Made by a program: the position numbers and the translations under genes. Below the pieces are notes generated by a model that saw only the letters and a program-made list of their open reading frames with translations, was not told the DNA's origin and ran no database searches. Below are positions 7,607 to 15,951 of a DNA stretch of 64,000 bases, in pieces. How positions within the stretch are numbered: the first letter of the stretch is position 1; the number at the start of each line of letters is the position of its first letter. Origin of the DNA: Curtobacterium sp. MR_MD2014 (lineage in GTDB: Bacteria > Actinomycetota > Actinomycetes > Actinomycetales > Microbacteriaceae); assembly GCF_000772085.1 (NCBI RefSeq), contig NZ_CP009755.1, positions 372,001-436,000 on the forward strand. Reading direction: 5' to 3'.

Positions 7607-8566
7607 TCAGCGCCGCAGCGTCTGCTTCGGGTACTCCCCGAACCGCCGCAGGTACTCGCCCGAGAACCGTCCCATGTGGGTGAAGCCCCAGCGGGCCGCG
7701 ATCGCGGCGACGGCGACGGAGCCGGGCTCGGCACGGAGCAGGTCGTCGTGCGCCCGACGCAGCCGCACCTCGCGCAGGTACTGCATCGGCGTGCGGTCGA
7801 GGGTCCGCTGGAAGGACTCCTGCAGTCCGCGCACGCTCAGACCGGCAGCGATGGCGATGTCGGACACCGTCAGCGGCTCGTGGGCCCGTGCGTGGACGGT
7901 CTCGACGGCGGAGCGGACGCGGGCGTTGCGGTGCTCACCCCAGCCGACGGGAGCGGGCTCCCCGTGGAACCGGTACAGGTCGAGCAGGGAGCGGACGACC
8001 TCGCGCTGGGACTCGTGCCACGCGAGCGATCCCGCGCCCCCGTCGCGCAGCGCCCGCACCGCCGATGCGACCGACGCGCGCCACCGCTCGACGGCCGCCG
8101 TCGTGGGTGGCGTGAACCGGTCGAAGGCGAGCGTGCCGTCGACGAGGTGGCGCTCCGAGGCCACGTCGAGCACGAGGTCGCGGTCGAGGTGCACCAGTCG
8201 CTGGTCCCAGTCGCGGTACTCCATCTCGAAGCGCTGCTCGATCGGGAAGAGCACGGGGACGCCCGGCTGCATGCGGACGGCGTTCCGGCCGGTGTCGACG
8301 GTCGCGGTGCCGGAGTCGAGCCACTGGACGACGACCTCGCCCTCGACGGCGACGTCGCCGCGCAGTGAGCCGTGCATCTGCGACCGGCGGATGCTCATGC
8401 GCTCGTCGCCGACGGCGACGTAGCGGTACCAGTAGTCGTCGTCGACGTGCGCCGAGTGCCAGGCCTTGCCGGCGTACATCCCGGCGAGGTCGGCGATCGC
8501 GCCGTCGGTGTCACTGCCGGACACCGACACCAGGGAGCGGAGTCCCTCGTTCGTCGTGTCGTCCAT
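7607..8566 (-). CDS. AraC-family transcriptional regulator
   Basis: 319 aa. N-terminal sensing region, then a C-terminal double helix-turn-helix: LTVSDIAIAAGLSVRGLQESFQ and VRLRRAHDDLLRAEPG then AIAARWGFTHMGRFSGEYLRRFGEYP (about residues 220-315), the AraC/XylS signature. ATG 8566 has GGGAGG upstream. It is convergent with the three-gene YcgR-like operon and followed upstream by the adh gene in the same orientation, separated by a palindrome. The target is unknown. Confidence 0.85.
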   Translation of the reverse strand: MDDTTNEGLRSLVSVSGSDTDGAIADLAGMYAGKAWHSAHVDDDYWYRYVAVGDERMSIRRSQMHGSLRGDVAVEGEVVVQWLDSGTATVDTGRNAVRMQPGVPVLFPIEQRFEMEYRDWDQRLVHLDRDLVLDVASERHLVDGTLAFDRFTPPTTAAVERWRASVASAVRALRDGGAGSLAWHESQREVVRSLLDLYRFHGEPAPVGWGEHRNARVRSAVETVHARAHEPLTVSDIAIAAGLSVRGLQESFQRTLDRTPMQYLREVRLRRAHDDLLRAEPGSVAVAAIAARWGFTHMGRFSGEYLRRFGEYPKQTLRR

Positions 8567-8668
8567 CGAACCAGCCTCCCTCCTCGTGTCGGCGCAGCGG
8601 GCGCGTCGCGCAGCCCGGACTGCTGGCTCGCGTTCTGCGGACAAGGAGGGTGGTGCCACTCCGGATGG

Positions 8669-8712
8669 CGGACGGGAGGCGCGGTGCCGGCCGGCACCGC
8701 GCCTCCCGTCCG
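8669..8712. repeat. Dispersed palindrome, copy B
   Basis: 44-bp perfect palindrome with core GGACGGGAGGCGCGGTGCC and its complement, no loop. It lies between the adh stop and the araC start, both read leftward, so here it can terminate adh transcription before araC. Confidence 0.85.
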
Positions 8713-8723
8713 TGGACCCGTCG

Positions 8724-9770
8724 TCAGGCCAGCGTGGCCGCGTCGATCACGAAGCGGTAGCGCACGTCCGAGGACAGCACGCGCTCGTACGCCTCGTTGA
8801 CCTGGTCGGCGCTGATGAGCTCGGTCTCCGGCAGGATGTCGTGCTCGGCGCAGAAGTCGAGCATCTCCTGGGTCTCGGCGATGCCGCCGATGGCCGAACC
8901 GGCCCAGCTCAGGCGGCGCGGGATGAGCGCGAACGCCGGGACCTCGAGCGGCTCGGACGGGGCGCCCACGTTGACGAGCGTGCCGTCGACCTTGAGCAGC
9001 CCGAGGTACGCCTTCATGTCGAGCTTGGCCGAGACGGTGTTGATGATGAGCTCGAACGACTGCGCGAGCTGCTCGAACGTGGCCGGGTCCTTCGTCGCGT
9101 GGTGGGCCTTCGCGCCGTAGCGGAGCGAGTCGGCCTCCTTCGACGTGGTCTGCGACAGGACGGTGACCTCGGCGCCCAGGGCGACGGCGATCTTGACGGC
9201 CATGTGGCCGAGGCCGCCCATGCCGACGACCGCGACCTTCGAGCCGGGGCCGACCTTCCAGTGGTGCAGCGGCGAGTAGGTGGTGATGCCGGCGCAGAGC
9301 AGCGGCGCGACCTTCTCGATGTCGAGCGACTCCGGCACCTTCAGGACGAAGTCCTCGTTCACGACGACGGCCTGCGAGTAGCCGCCCTGCGTGATCGAGC
9401 CGTCGGCGGGGTCGACGCTGGCGTAGGTGCCGATGTTGCCCTCGAGGCAGTACTGCTCCTGGCCGGCACGGCACTGCTCGCACTCGCCGCAGGAGTTCAC
9501 CATGCAGCCGACGCCGACCCGGTCACCGACCTGGTGCTTCGTGACGTTCGCGCCGACCTCGGTGACGTGGCCGACGATCTCGTGGCCGACGACCTGCGGG
9601 TACTGGATCGGACCCCACTCGCCGCGGACGGTGTGGATGTCCGAGTGGCAGATCCCGGCGTAGGCGATGTCGATCATGACGTCGTCGGGGCCGACGTCAC
9701 GACGGGTGATGGTGGTCTTGACGAGCGGCTCGGTGGCCGACGGTGCCGCGTACGCGTTGACGGTGCGCAT
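8724..9770 (-). CDS. Zinc-dependent alcohol dehydrogenase (CAD/YahK type)
   Basis: 348 aa medium-chain dehydrogenase. It has the catalytic-zinc ligand region [18 protein letters not shown] (about 37-54), [12 protein letters not shown] (about 63-74), the structural-zinc Cys cluster [15 protein letters not shown] (about 96-110) and a Rossmann nucleotide motif [11 protein letters not shown] (about 181-191). Members of this branch reduce aldehydes or oxidise primary and aromatic alcohols with NADP(H). ATG 9770 has a weak GGAG nearby. Monocistronic, ending in palindrome copy B. Confidence 0.9.
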   Translation of the reverse strand: MRTVNAYAAPSATEPLVKTTITRRDVGPDDVMIDIAYAGICHSDIHTVRGEWGPIQYPQVVGHEIVGHVTEVGANVTKHQVGDRVGVGCMVNSCGECEQCRAGQEQYCLEGNIGTYASVDPADGSITQGGYSQAVVVNEDFVLKVPESLDIEKVAPLLCAGITTYSPLHHWKVGPGSKVAVVGMGGLGHMAVKIAVALGAEVTVLSQTTSKEADSLRYGAKAHHATKDPATFEQLAQSFELIINTVSAKLDMKAYLGLLKVDGTLVNVGAPSEPLEVPAFALIPRRLSWAGSAIGGIAETQEMLDFCAEHDILPETELISADQVNEAYERVLSSDVRYRFVIDAATLA

Positions 9771-9906
9771 TGGTCTCCTCGTGGGGGTGCTTCTCGGGTC
9801 GGGTGCGACCCGCTCCCCAGTGTGGTCCCGCGCCCCGGGGGCAGGGAGGTTGCGTCGGGGTACCCCTCGTGCGCCCGGGTGGGCGTGTCGGCCACGCCCC
9901 GGGCGC

Positions 9907-10968
9907 TCAGCCGACGAGCCGCGCCAACCGCTGCCCGGCGATCGTCGCGAAGCGCAGCGGGTCACGCAGGGCGTCGTCCGGCTCACCGGTCGTCTGCGTC
10001 GCGAGCACCACGAGCGAGGCCGCCGCCGCGAAGTCGTCCAGCCGCGCCTCGATCTCGCCCGCGACCAGCACCACCCGGGCCCCCGGCGCGTGCTCCGTCG
10101 CGAGCGCCCGGACGACCGTCGGCACCTTGCCCGCAGCGCTCTGCTCGTCGAAGCGTCCCTCGCCGGTGACCACGACGTCGGCGCCGTCGAGCAGCGACGG
10201 GAGTCCGAGCACGTCCGCGACCGCGAGCGCTCCCGGTGCGAGGGTCGCGCCCCAGGCGAGCAGCCCGAAGCCGACACCGCCCGCGGCACCGGCACCGGGC
10301 GTCGCGGGGTCGACCTCGGGCAGGCTGCGTGCCCAGGCGGCGAGCCGCTCCTCGGACGCCGGGGCAGCGTCCGGCGTGATGCCCTTCTGCGGTCCGAACA
10401 CGGCCACCGCACCGGCCGGTCCGAGCAGCGGTGACGTGACGTCGGACAGGACGACCACCCCACCGGCGGGCAGGGGTCGGAGCCCCGACCGGTCGACCGC
10501 GCCGGAAGCACCGACGGCGAGCCCGAGCGCCTCGAGCACCGGGCGTCCGCCGTCGGTGGAGGCGCTGCCCCCGATGCCCAGCACGAGTCCGGTCGCGCCC
10601 GCGTCGAGCGCCGCCGCGATCGCCTCGCCGAACCCTCGGCTCGTCGCGGTCTCCGGGAGCAGTGCCCCGCCCAGGAGCGGCAGCCCGCTCGTCGCCGCGA
10701 GTTCCACCACGGCCCGGCCGTCGGGCAGGCGCAGCCAGTGGGTGTCGACGGGGGTGCCGGCCGGCCCGGTCACCGTCACGGGCACGTGTTCGGCCGCCGG
10801 GTACGCCGCGGCGAACGCGTCGAGCGTGCCCTCGCCGCCGTCGGCCATCGGCACGGTGACGACGTCGTCCTCCGGCCGTTCGTCGAGCCACCCGGCCCGG
10901 ACCGCCCGCGCGGTGTCGGCCGCCGTGGCGGTGCCCTTCAGGGAGTCGGGAGCGATGACGACGCGCAC
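9907..10968 (-). CDS. Glycerate kinase (GlxK/GarK family)
   Basis: 353 aa. Phosphorylates D-glycerate with ATP. Family motifs in order: [10 protein letters not shown] (about 4-13), PMADGGEGT (about 39-47), [11 protein letters not shown] (about 128-138), VFGPQKG (about 187-193) and [18 protein letters not shown] (about 265-282). The start is GTG 10968, because [12 protein letters not shown] is the conserved N-terminus; an upstream in-frame ATG only adds a Pro/Ser-rich leader. It is 28 bp from the flavoenzyme stop in the same direction, so the two may be co-transcribed. Confidence 0.92.
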   Translation of the reverse strand: MRVVIAPDSLKGTATAADTARAVRAGWLDERPEDDVVTVPMADGGEGTLDAFAAAYPAAEHVPVTVTGPAGTPVDTHWLRLPDGRAVVELAATSGLPLLGGALLPETATSRGFGEAIAAALDAGATGLVLGIGGSASTDGGRPVLEALGLAVGASGAVDRSGLRPLPAGGVVVLSDVTSPLLGPAGAVAVFGPQKGITPDAAPASEERLAAWARSLPEVDPATPGAGAAGGVGFGLLAWGATLAPGALAVADVLGLPSLLDGADVVVTGEGRFDEQSAAGKVPTVVRALATEHAPGARVVLVAGEIEARLDDFAAAASLVVLATQTTGEPDDALRDPLRFATIAGQRLARLVG

Positions 10969-10996
10969 CGGACCACCGTAGCGGGGCGGCGGGCGG

Positions 10997-12112
10997 TCAG
11001 AGGGCGAAGCGGGGGATGGGCTCGCCACCGGTGGCCAGGTCGGCGAGGAGCTCCCCGAGCAGCGGCGCGAACTTGAACCCGTGGCCCGAGAACCCGGTCG
11101 CGACGGAGAGTGGTCCCCGCCGGTCGATCACGAAGTCCTCGTCGGGCGTGGTGTCGTACAGGCAGCTGATGAACGTCGGGCGTGTGGCGTCGACGCCGGG
11201 GACGTACCGGGCGACGTAGGCCTGCAGCCGCGCTGCCTCCTCGGGCACGGGGTGCTTGTCGCGGGCGTCGGGGTCGACGACCGGGCCGGTGCCGTGGAAC
11301 CCGACCTTGACGCCCTCGCCCGGGGTCAGCAGTCCGTACACGTCGTCGCCGTCGGCCCAGTGCACGAACGACGGCCAGGCCTCGTCCGGCAGGTGGCTCG
11401 GGAAGTGGGCGGGCTGCTCCTGGGTGACGCGGACGGGCGGGAGGCGCGCCCCGCGTGCGGCGAGCACGTCACCCACCAGCGTGGGCGCCCAGGACCCCAC
11501 CGCGGCCACCACGCTCGCCGTGCGGACCGCCGTGCCGTCGTCGAGCGTCACGGTGACCGCGTCCCCGTGGTCCGCGACCGCCGCCACCCGGGTGCCGAAC
11601 CGGAGCTCGGCGAGGCCCGTCTGTTCCGCCAGCGTCAGCAGGAGCTCGATCGTGTCGGCCGACCGGATGCGTCCGGCCGTCGCGTGGGTCAGGACGTGCC
11701 CCTCGAACGCGATGCCGGGCCAGCGGGCCGCGGCGGCCTCCGGGGTCAGGGTCTCGTGGGGGATCCCTGCTCCGGCCAGCGCTGCGGCGATGGCGTCGAC
11801 CACCTCGGGCCGGCCGTGGTCGACCGCGCCCGTCCGGTCGAGCAACGTCGTGCCGGTCGTCGACTCGAGGGCGTCCCAGAGCGCGAGCGCGCGGGTCGTC
11901 AGCGCGACGTACTCCGGGACGCTGTAGCCCTGCCGGAAGATCCGGGTCGCGCCGTGCGACGAACCCTCGAGGTGTCCGCGACCGTGCTGCTCGACGAGCA
12001 GGACGCGCTCGCCGCGGGCGGTCAGGGCCCGGGCTGCTGCGGCGCCGACCACGCCGCCGCCGATCACCACGTGCCCGTCGAACCGGGTCTCGTCCGGCTG
12101 TGTCCCGTCCAT
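10997..12112 (-). CDS. Monomeric sarcosine oxidase/N-methyl-amino-acid oxidase-like flavoprotein
   Basis: 371 aa FAD-dependent amine oxidase of the DAO/MSOX group. N-terminal dinucleotide-binding motif VVIGGGVVGAAAARAL (about 15-30), HGATRIFRQGYS substrate-side motif (about 53-64), and a C-terminal ISCLYDTTPDEDFVIDR segment (about 317-333) whose Cys is the site of covalent 8alpha-S-cysteinyl FAD in this family. The product would be formaldehyde plus a demethylated amino acid, or an imine, with H2O2; the substrate is not decided by sequence. ATG 12112. Confidence 0.85.
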   Translation of the reverse strand: MDGTQPDETRFDGHVVIGGGVVGAAAARALTARGERVLLVEQHGRGHLEGSSHGATRIFRQGYSVPEYVALTTRALALWDALESTTGTTLLDRTGAVDHGRPEVVDAIAAALAGAGIPHETLTPEAAAARWPGIAFEGHVLTHATAGRIRSADTIELLLTLAEQTGLAELRFGTRVAAVADHGDAVTVTLDDGTAVRTASVVAAVGSWAPTLVGDVLAARGARLPPVRVTQEQPAHFPSHLPDEAWPSFVHWADGDDVYGLLTPGEGVKVGFHGTGPVVDPDARDKHPVPEEAARLQAYVARYVPGVDATRPTFISCLYDTTPDEDFVIDRRGPLSVATGFSGHGFKFAPLLGELLADLATGGEPIPRFAL

Positions 12113-12149
12113 CAGGGCAGCGTAGTGCGGCGTGGTGACCGCCCGGCGC

Positions 12150-13271
12150 TCAGCCGACCGGTACCGTCTCGCGCCGCTTCTGCCGCCAGGGCCTCGCCGG
12201 AGCGTCCTCGCCGTTCCACACCTGCACGACGCCCCACCCGGCGGCGATGAGCGGCACCGCGAGCAGCGCGCCGGTCACCCCGCCGAGCACGGTGCCCGCG
12301 GTCAGGCCGACCAGGATGACGAGCCCGTGCAGCCGCAGCGTCCTGCCCATGAGCACGGGCTGCAGGAAGTTGCCCTCGATCTGGTTGACGAGCACGACGA
12401 TCGCGACGACGATGACCGCCTTCACCGGCCCGAGTGCGACGAGGGTCACGAGCGCCGCGAGCGTGCCGGCGATCGGTGCGCCGATCATCGGGATGAACGA
12501 GGTCACGAACGCCACCACCGCGAGCGGGATCGTCAGCGGGACGCCGAGCACGGCGAGCCCGGTGCCGATCGCGACCGCGTCGAAGGCGGCGACGGCGGCC
12601 GTCCCGCGCACGTACCCGCCGAGGGTCGTCACCACGCGGTCCCCGATGCGGCGCGCACGGTCGTACTGCTCGCCGGTGAACGGGCGGAGCAGGAACTCCC
12701 ACAGCGCGGGGCCGTCCTTGAGGAAGAAGAACAGGATGACCGCCATCAGCACGGCCCCGGTGACGACGTTCGTCACCGCCGAGATGCCGGCGATGGCCCC
12801 CGCCCCGAACCGGGCACTCGTCACGAAGTCGACGACACCATCCACGGCGTCCTCGATCTGCCCGTCGGTGATGCGCACGGGCAGCTCGTGGAGCAGGTCC
12901 TGCACCTGCTGGAGCCCGTCGACCGCCGAGTCCTGCAGCGAGGACCACTGGTTCGCGACGGCGGCGACGAGGAGCCACAGGACGCCGGCGAGCACCGCGA
13001 GGACGGCCACGAACGCGATCGTCGTGGCGAGCACCGACGGGACCCCGTGCCGACGGAGCCAGCCGACCAGCGGGTGCAGGGCCGACGCGATGATGAGCGC
13101 GAGCAGCACCGGGATCGTGACGAGGCTCAGTGTGGTCGCAGCGGTGACGATCCCGCCGATGACCACGACGATCACCACGGTCTGCAGGCAGCGCACCGCG
13201 AGTCGGCCGTACGGGTCGGTCCAGGTGCTCGGGCGGACGCTGGTCGGGGCGGGGGAGCGGCGCAGGTGCAT
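12150..13271 (-). CDS. AI-2E family (TqsA/PerM-like) permease
   Basis: 373 aa, with two N-terminal helices (about 27-70), a helix at about 78-105, a long amphipathic extracytoplasmic stretch (about 105-150) and a C-terminal helix bundle. It contains FFFLKDGPALW and the family's hallmark SFIPMIGAPIAG and VNQIEGNFLQP motifs. Members export diverse small solutes, including AI-2 in some cases; the role here is unknown. ATG 13271 has GGAAGAC upstream. Tail RPWRQKRRETVPVG is cytosolic. Confidence 0.88.
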   Translation of the reverse strand: MHLRRSPAPTSVRPSTWTDPYGRLAVRCLQTVVIVVVIGGIVTAATTLSLVTIPVLLALIIASALHPLVGWLRRHGVPSVLATTIAFVAVLAVLAGVLWLLVAAVANQWSSLQDSAVDGLQQVQDLLHELPVRITDGQIEDAVDGVVDFVTSARFGAGAIAGISAVTNVVTGAVLMAVILFFFLKDGPALWEFLLRPFTGEQYDRARRIGDRVVTTLGGYVRGTAAVAAFDAVAIGTGLAVLGVPLTIPLAVVAFVTSFIPMIGAPIAGTLAALVTLVALGPVKAVIVVAIVVLVNQIEGNFLQPVLMGRTLRLHGLVILVGLTAGTVLGGVTGALLAVPLIAAGWGVVQVWNGEDAPARPWRQKRRETVPVG

Positions 13272-13304
13272 GGCGGGGTCTTCCGGGTCGTGCTGACTGG
13301 TGGA

Positions 13305-13348
13305 ACGACGGGAGGCGCGGTGCCGTCCGGCACCGCGCCTCCCGTCGT
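13305..13348. repeat. Dispersed palindrome, copy C
   Basis: Arms beginning ACGACGGGAGGCGCGGTGCC around a 2-nt centre. Between the glsB-like stop and the AI-2E permease start, both read leftward, so it can terminate the upstream small gene. Confidence 0.85.
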
Positions 13349-13363
13349 CGTGGAGCTCGTGGA

Positions 13364-13633
13364 CTACGCGCGGCTCCCGCGGCGGCCCGTGATGAGGCCC
13401 CAGATCACCAGCACGACGAGCGCGCCGAGGATCGCGATGATCCAGGACTGGATGCTGAAGAAGCCGTCGTAGCCGACGTTGAAGACCGCGCCGCCGATCC
13501 AGCCGCCGATGAGGGCGCCGATGACGCCGAGGACGAGCGTGGCGAGCCAGCCGCCGCCCTGCCGACCGGGGAGGATCAGCTTGGCGATGGCGCCGGCGAT
13601 GAGGCCGAGGAGGATGAAGCCGAGGAAGCTCAT
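13364..13633 (-). CDS. GlsB/YeaQ/YmgE-family stress-response membrane protein
   Basis: 89 aa, almost entirely three hydrophobic helices with the signature GLIAGAIAKLILPGRQGGGWL (about 10-30) and VIGALIGGWIGG (about 39-50). These transglycosylase-associated (Tag) proteins are small inner-membrane proteins induced by stress; their biochemical role is unclear. ATG 13633 with AAAGGACC at good spacing. A longer frame exists upstream but is not supported by any site. Confidence 0.88.
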   Translation of the reverse strand: MSFLGFILLGLIAGAIAKLILPGRQGGGWLATLVLGVIGALIGGWIGGAVFNVGYDGFFSIQSWIIAILGALVVLVIWGLITGRRGSRA

Positions 13634-13836
13634 GGGTGGTCCTTTCGTTGTGCGGACGTGCGTGATGTGTGGGTCCGGGACGCCGGAGGTGGGGTGAGCC
13701 GCTCGGGACTGGAGCACGAGGGCCGCCGGCTCCGTCGGGAGCCCACACGGTGCATCGACCGTTGACGCGTTCGTCCAACGAGGTCTACCAGGCGCTGCCC
13801 GGGCGGGTTCGGAGCCGCGTGTACCTCACCGAGGCG

Positions 13837-14154
13837 TCAGCCCTGCTCGTCGGTGTCCTCCCGTGCGCGTCGCTGCTCCTCGGAGTGCTCGGCGCGGAGC
13901 CCTCGACGGCCGGCGAGCCGTTGCAGGAGCTTCCGGAGGAAGAACGCCTCCATGACGACGGCGATCACGAACCCGGAGAGCGCGAACACGACGTGGGCGG
14001 CGTCGGAGCCGCTCGTGAGGACGATCGTGGGGAACCCGACCACGAGCGCAGCGCCGCCGACGACGTTCCACCAGCACGCGACGATCCCGTCCGGCATGCG
14101 GTTCGACAGTCGCGGGTCGTCCGACGGATCGGTGCGATCCCACCAGGACGTCAT
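13837..14154 (-). CDS. Small two-helix membrane protein, unknown
   Basis: 105 aa, no family recognised. Begins MTSWWDRTDPSDDPRL (soluble), then hydrophobic helices at about 26-47 and 52-72, then a strongly charged Arg/Glu tail (after about 75). ATG 14154 sits 6 nt after a TACGCT -10 box with no Shine-Dalgarno, which supports this start and a leaderless mRNA. Lies downstream of tRNA-Gly in the same orientation. Confidence 0.6.
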   Translation of the reverse strand: MTSWWDRTDPSDDPRLSNRMPDGIVACWWNVVGGAALVVGFPTIVLTSGSDAAHVVFALSGFVIAVVMEAFFLRKLLQRLAGRRGLRAEHSEEQRRAREDTDEQG

Positions 14155-14160
14155 GCACGC

Positions 14161-14166
14161 AGCGTA
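14161..14166 (-). promoter_or_regulatory. -10 box TACGCT for the 105-aa gene
   Basis: On the minus strand TACGCT is followed by 6 nt and the ATG at 14154. Confidence 0.5.
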
Positions 14167-14198
14167 GCGAGGCTGACGAGGGGCATCAGGAGGAGCAG

Positions 14199-14272
14199 TG
14201 GAGCGAGTGACGGGAATCGAACCCGCGCTACCAGCTTGGGAAGCTGGAGTTCTACCATTGAACTACACTCGC
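14199..14272 (-). tRNA. tRNA-Gly (anticodon CCC)
   Basis: 74 nt including an encoded 3' CCA. Seven-base acceptor pairing GCGAGTG/CACTCGC, D-arm TAGTTCAATGGTAGA, anticodon stem CCAGC/GCTGG with loop TTCCCAA giving anticodon CCC, and T-loop GGTTCGATTCC. This reads GGG codons. Confidence 0.97.
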
Positions 14273-14489
14273 GCATCCCGCCGGACGGGACGCAGCAAGC
14301 CTAGCGGATTCTCCGCTGGACGCCAGCCGGACGCGCGCCGCACGGTCCGTGGCGGCGGTGGGTCGGGCCTCCCGGTCGGTCCGGCCCGGTCGCCGTGTCT
14401 CCCCTGTGAGGTCCCCTGGCCGACGGACACGTGTCGTCGGCGTGTGTACCGTCCAGGGGGTTCCGACGCCCTACCGGAGGAGGACCCGG

Positions 14490-15569
14490 ATGGTCAGGCA
14501 TCCCCTCATCGACGACGTGGTCGGCCCCGCCATCGTGGTCCGCTCCGCATCGCCGGTCGTGTGGTTGACGGAGTCGCTCGCCTCGCTGCTCCGTCGTGCG
14601 TCCGAGTCCGGCCGCACGGTCGTGCTCCGCACCGGCCAGGAGGCATCCGTCACCCCCGCCCTGCGGCACGCGCTGGGCGTGCACCAGGCAGCATGGGCCG
14701 TGGACGGTCCCGACGGCAGCATGCGGGACGGCCGCACCGGCGTCGCCGCCGCGGGCATCGAGGACTTCGTCCGCCGCGGGCCGGAACTCGTCGGTCCGCC
14801 GGCGCCGGGACACCTCGCATCGCACGACTCGGTGCGCCAGATCAGCATCGACCTGACCCTGCGCCACCACGCCGGTCGGTCGGTCGACATGGGGACTGCG
14901 ATCGAGGCACTGTGCGAGACCGTCGGCACCTGTCCCACGCACTGGGGCACCAGTGAGCCGCTCACGGTGCCGTGGGACCGCTGGGTCGTCACGCAGTACG
15001 CCAAGCACGAGGCCCCGGAGGTCTCGACCTCGTACGCGCACGGCGAGGGGTTCTCGGCGACCATGACCGCGCACCTGCTCGACGGCGTGGTCGTGGAGAC
15101 GATGTCCGCGGTGCTGACGATCCCCGAGCACGGTGCCGACCCGGCCCTCGCGTCGCGGCTCCTGGACGCGGTGCACCGCGTCGCCGACCAGGTCGAGCCG
15201 GTGTTCGGTGTCGTGATGCAGCGCCGCGGGGACGCCGACCACCTGGTCCGCGCCGTGGCGCACGAGGAACCGACCCCGCTGGCCGTCGTCGTCGGCCCGG
15301 AGGCGGCGGAGTTCCTCGACCGTGGCGGCGAGTGGCCGCCACCGCGCACGTCGACCTCGGGCTTCGGCGGCGGCGGACTGGTCGTGCGCTTCGACGACGG
15401 GTGGGAGGCGCTCGAGTCGTTCCTCGACCGCATCGACGAGGACCGCTTCCTGCAGCTCGTCGGTGGTGCTCCGCTCGACCCCGCACACGACGAGGGCGCG
15501 CTGGACGGCCACGACCGTGGGTCGCACGCCACCTCCGGACGGAGCACGGGCGGTCAGGGTGCCGCGTGA
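14490..15569 (+). CDS. DUF6177-like protein of unknown function
   Basis: 359 aa, soluble, no signal peptide or membrane helix. ATG 14490 has GGAGGAGG 8 nt upstream. The opening MVRHPLIDDVVGPAIVVRSA and the phrases PVVWLTESLASLLRRA and HGEGFSATMTAHLLDGVV resemble the actinobacterial DUF6177 family; this is a recollection of the family pattern. Residues about 282-345 include a Gly stretch (GFGGGGLVVRFDDGWE); the tail is Gly/Ser/Asp-rich. The next gene overlaps its end. The product is predicted cytosolic. Confidence 0.6.
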   Translation: MVRHPLIDDVVGPAIVVRSASPVVWLTESLASLLRRASESGRTVVLRTGQEASVTPALRHALGVHQAAWAVDGPDGSMRDGRTGVAAAGIEDFVRRGPELVGPPAPGHLASHDSVRQISIDLTLRHHAGRSVDMGTAIEALCETVGTCPTHWGTSEPLTVPWDRWVVTQYAKHEAPEVSTSYAHGEGFSATMTAHLLDGVVVETMSAVLTIPEHGADPALASRLLDAVHRVADQVEPVFGVVMQRRGDADHLVRAVAHEEPTPLAVVVGPEAAEFLDRGGEWPPPRTSTSGFGGGGLVVRFDDGWEALESFLDRIDEDRFLQLVGGAPLDPAHDEGALDGHDRGSHATSGRSTGGQGAA

Positions 15570-15906
15570 CGTGACACTCCTCTGCCGTGGACCGGTGGAG
15601 ACCCGCGACGTCGCCGAGGCGCTGCTGCTGCACGACGAGTCGTGGGGCGTCCGAGCTCTCGACGACGGTCCGGTGCTGCAGGTCTGCCGCGACGCGACGC
15701 ACCCGGTGATCACGGTGCTCGGTGTCCGACGAGTCGACTCGATCGACGAGGTCGCGCGGATCCTGCCGGACGCCCCGACGCTGTCCGCGCCCCTGTGGTG
15801 GGTGGACACGGTGACGCCGTTCGGCCCGGAGGGCGAGCCGGGTGTGACCGCTGCGCTCGAGGCGTCGATGGAGCTCGGCGCCGTCTGCATCGTCCACGGC
15901 GACTGA
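15559..15906 (+). CDS. Small protein encoded with the DUF6177-like gene, unknown
   Basis: About 115 aa, beginning MPRDVTLLCRGPVETRDVAE if GTG 15559 is used; GTG 15571 (MTLLCRGPVE) is the alternative. Either way the gene overlaps or abuts the DUF6177-like stop, so translation is coupled. Predicted alpha/beta with VLQVCRDATHPVITVLGVRR and APLWWVDTVTPFG in the middle. No family recognised; no catalytic motif seen. Confidence 0.6.
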   Translation: MPRDVTLLCRGPVETRDVAEALLLHDESWGVRALDDGPVLQVCRDATHPVITVLGVRRVDSIDEVARILPDAPTLSAPLWWVDTVTPFGPEGEPGVTAALEASMELGAVCIVHGD

Positions 15907-15951
15907 CCGGACGCAGGGACCGGACCCCGCCCGGTGCCGGGGGGATCGGTG

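Noticed and set aside
14349..14490. N-terminal extension of the DUF6177-like gene
   Set aside because: No ribosome-binding site in the extension; GGAGGAGG precisely precedes ATG 14490.
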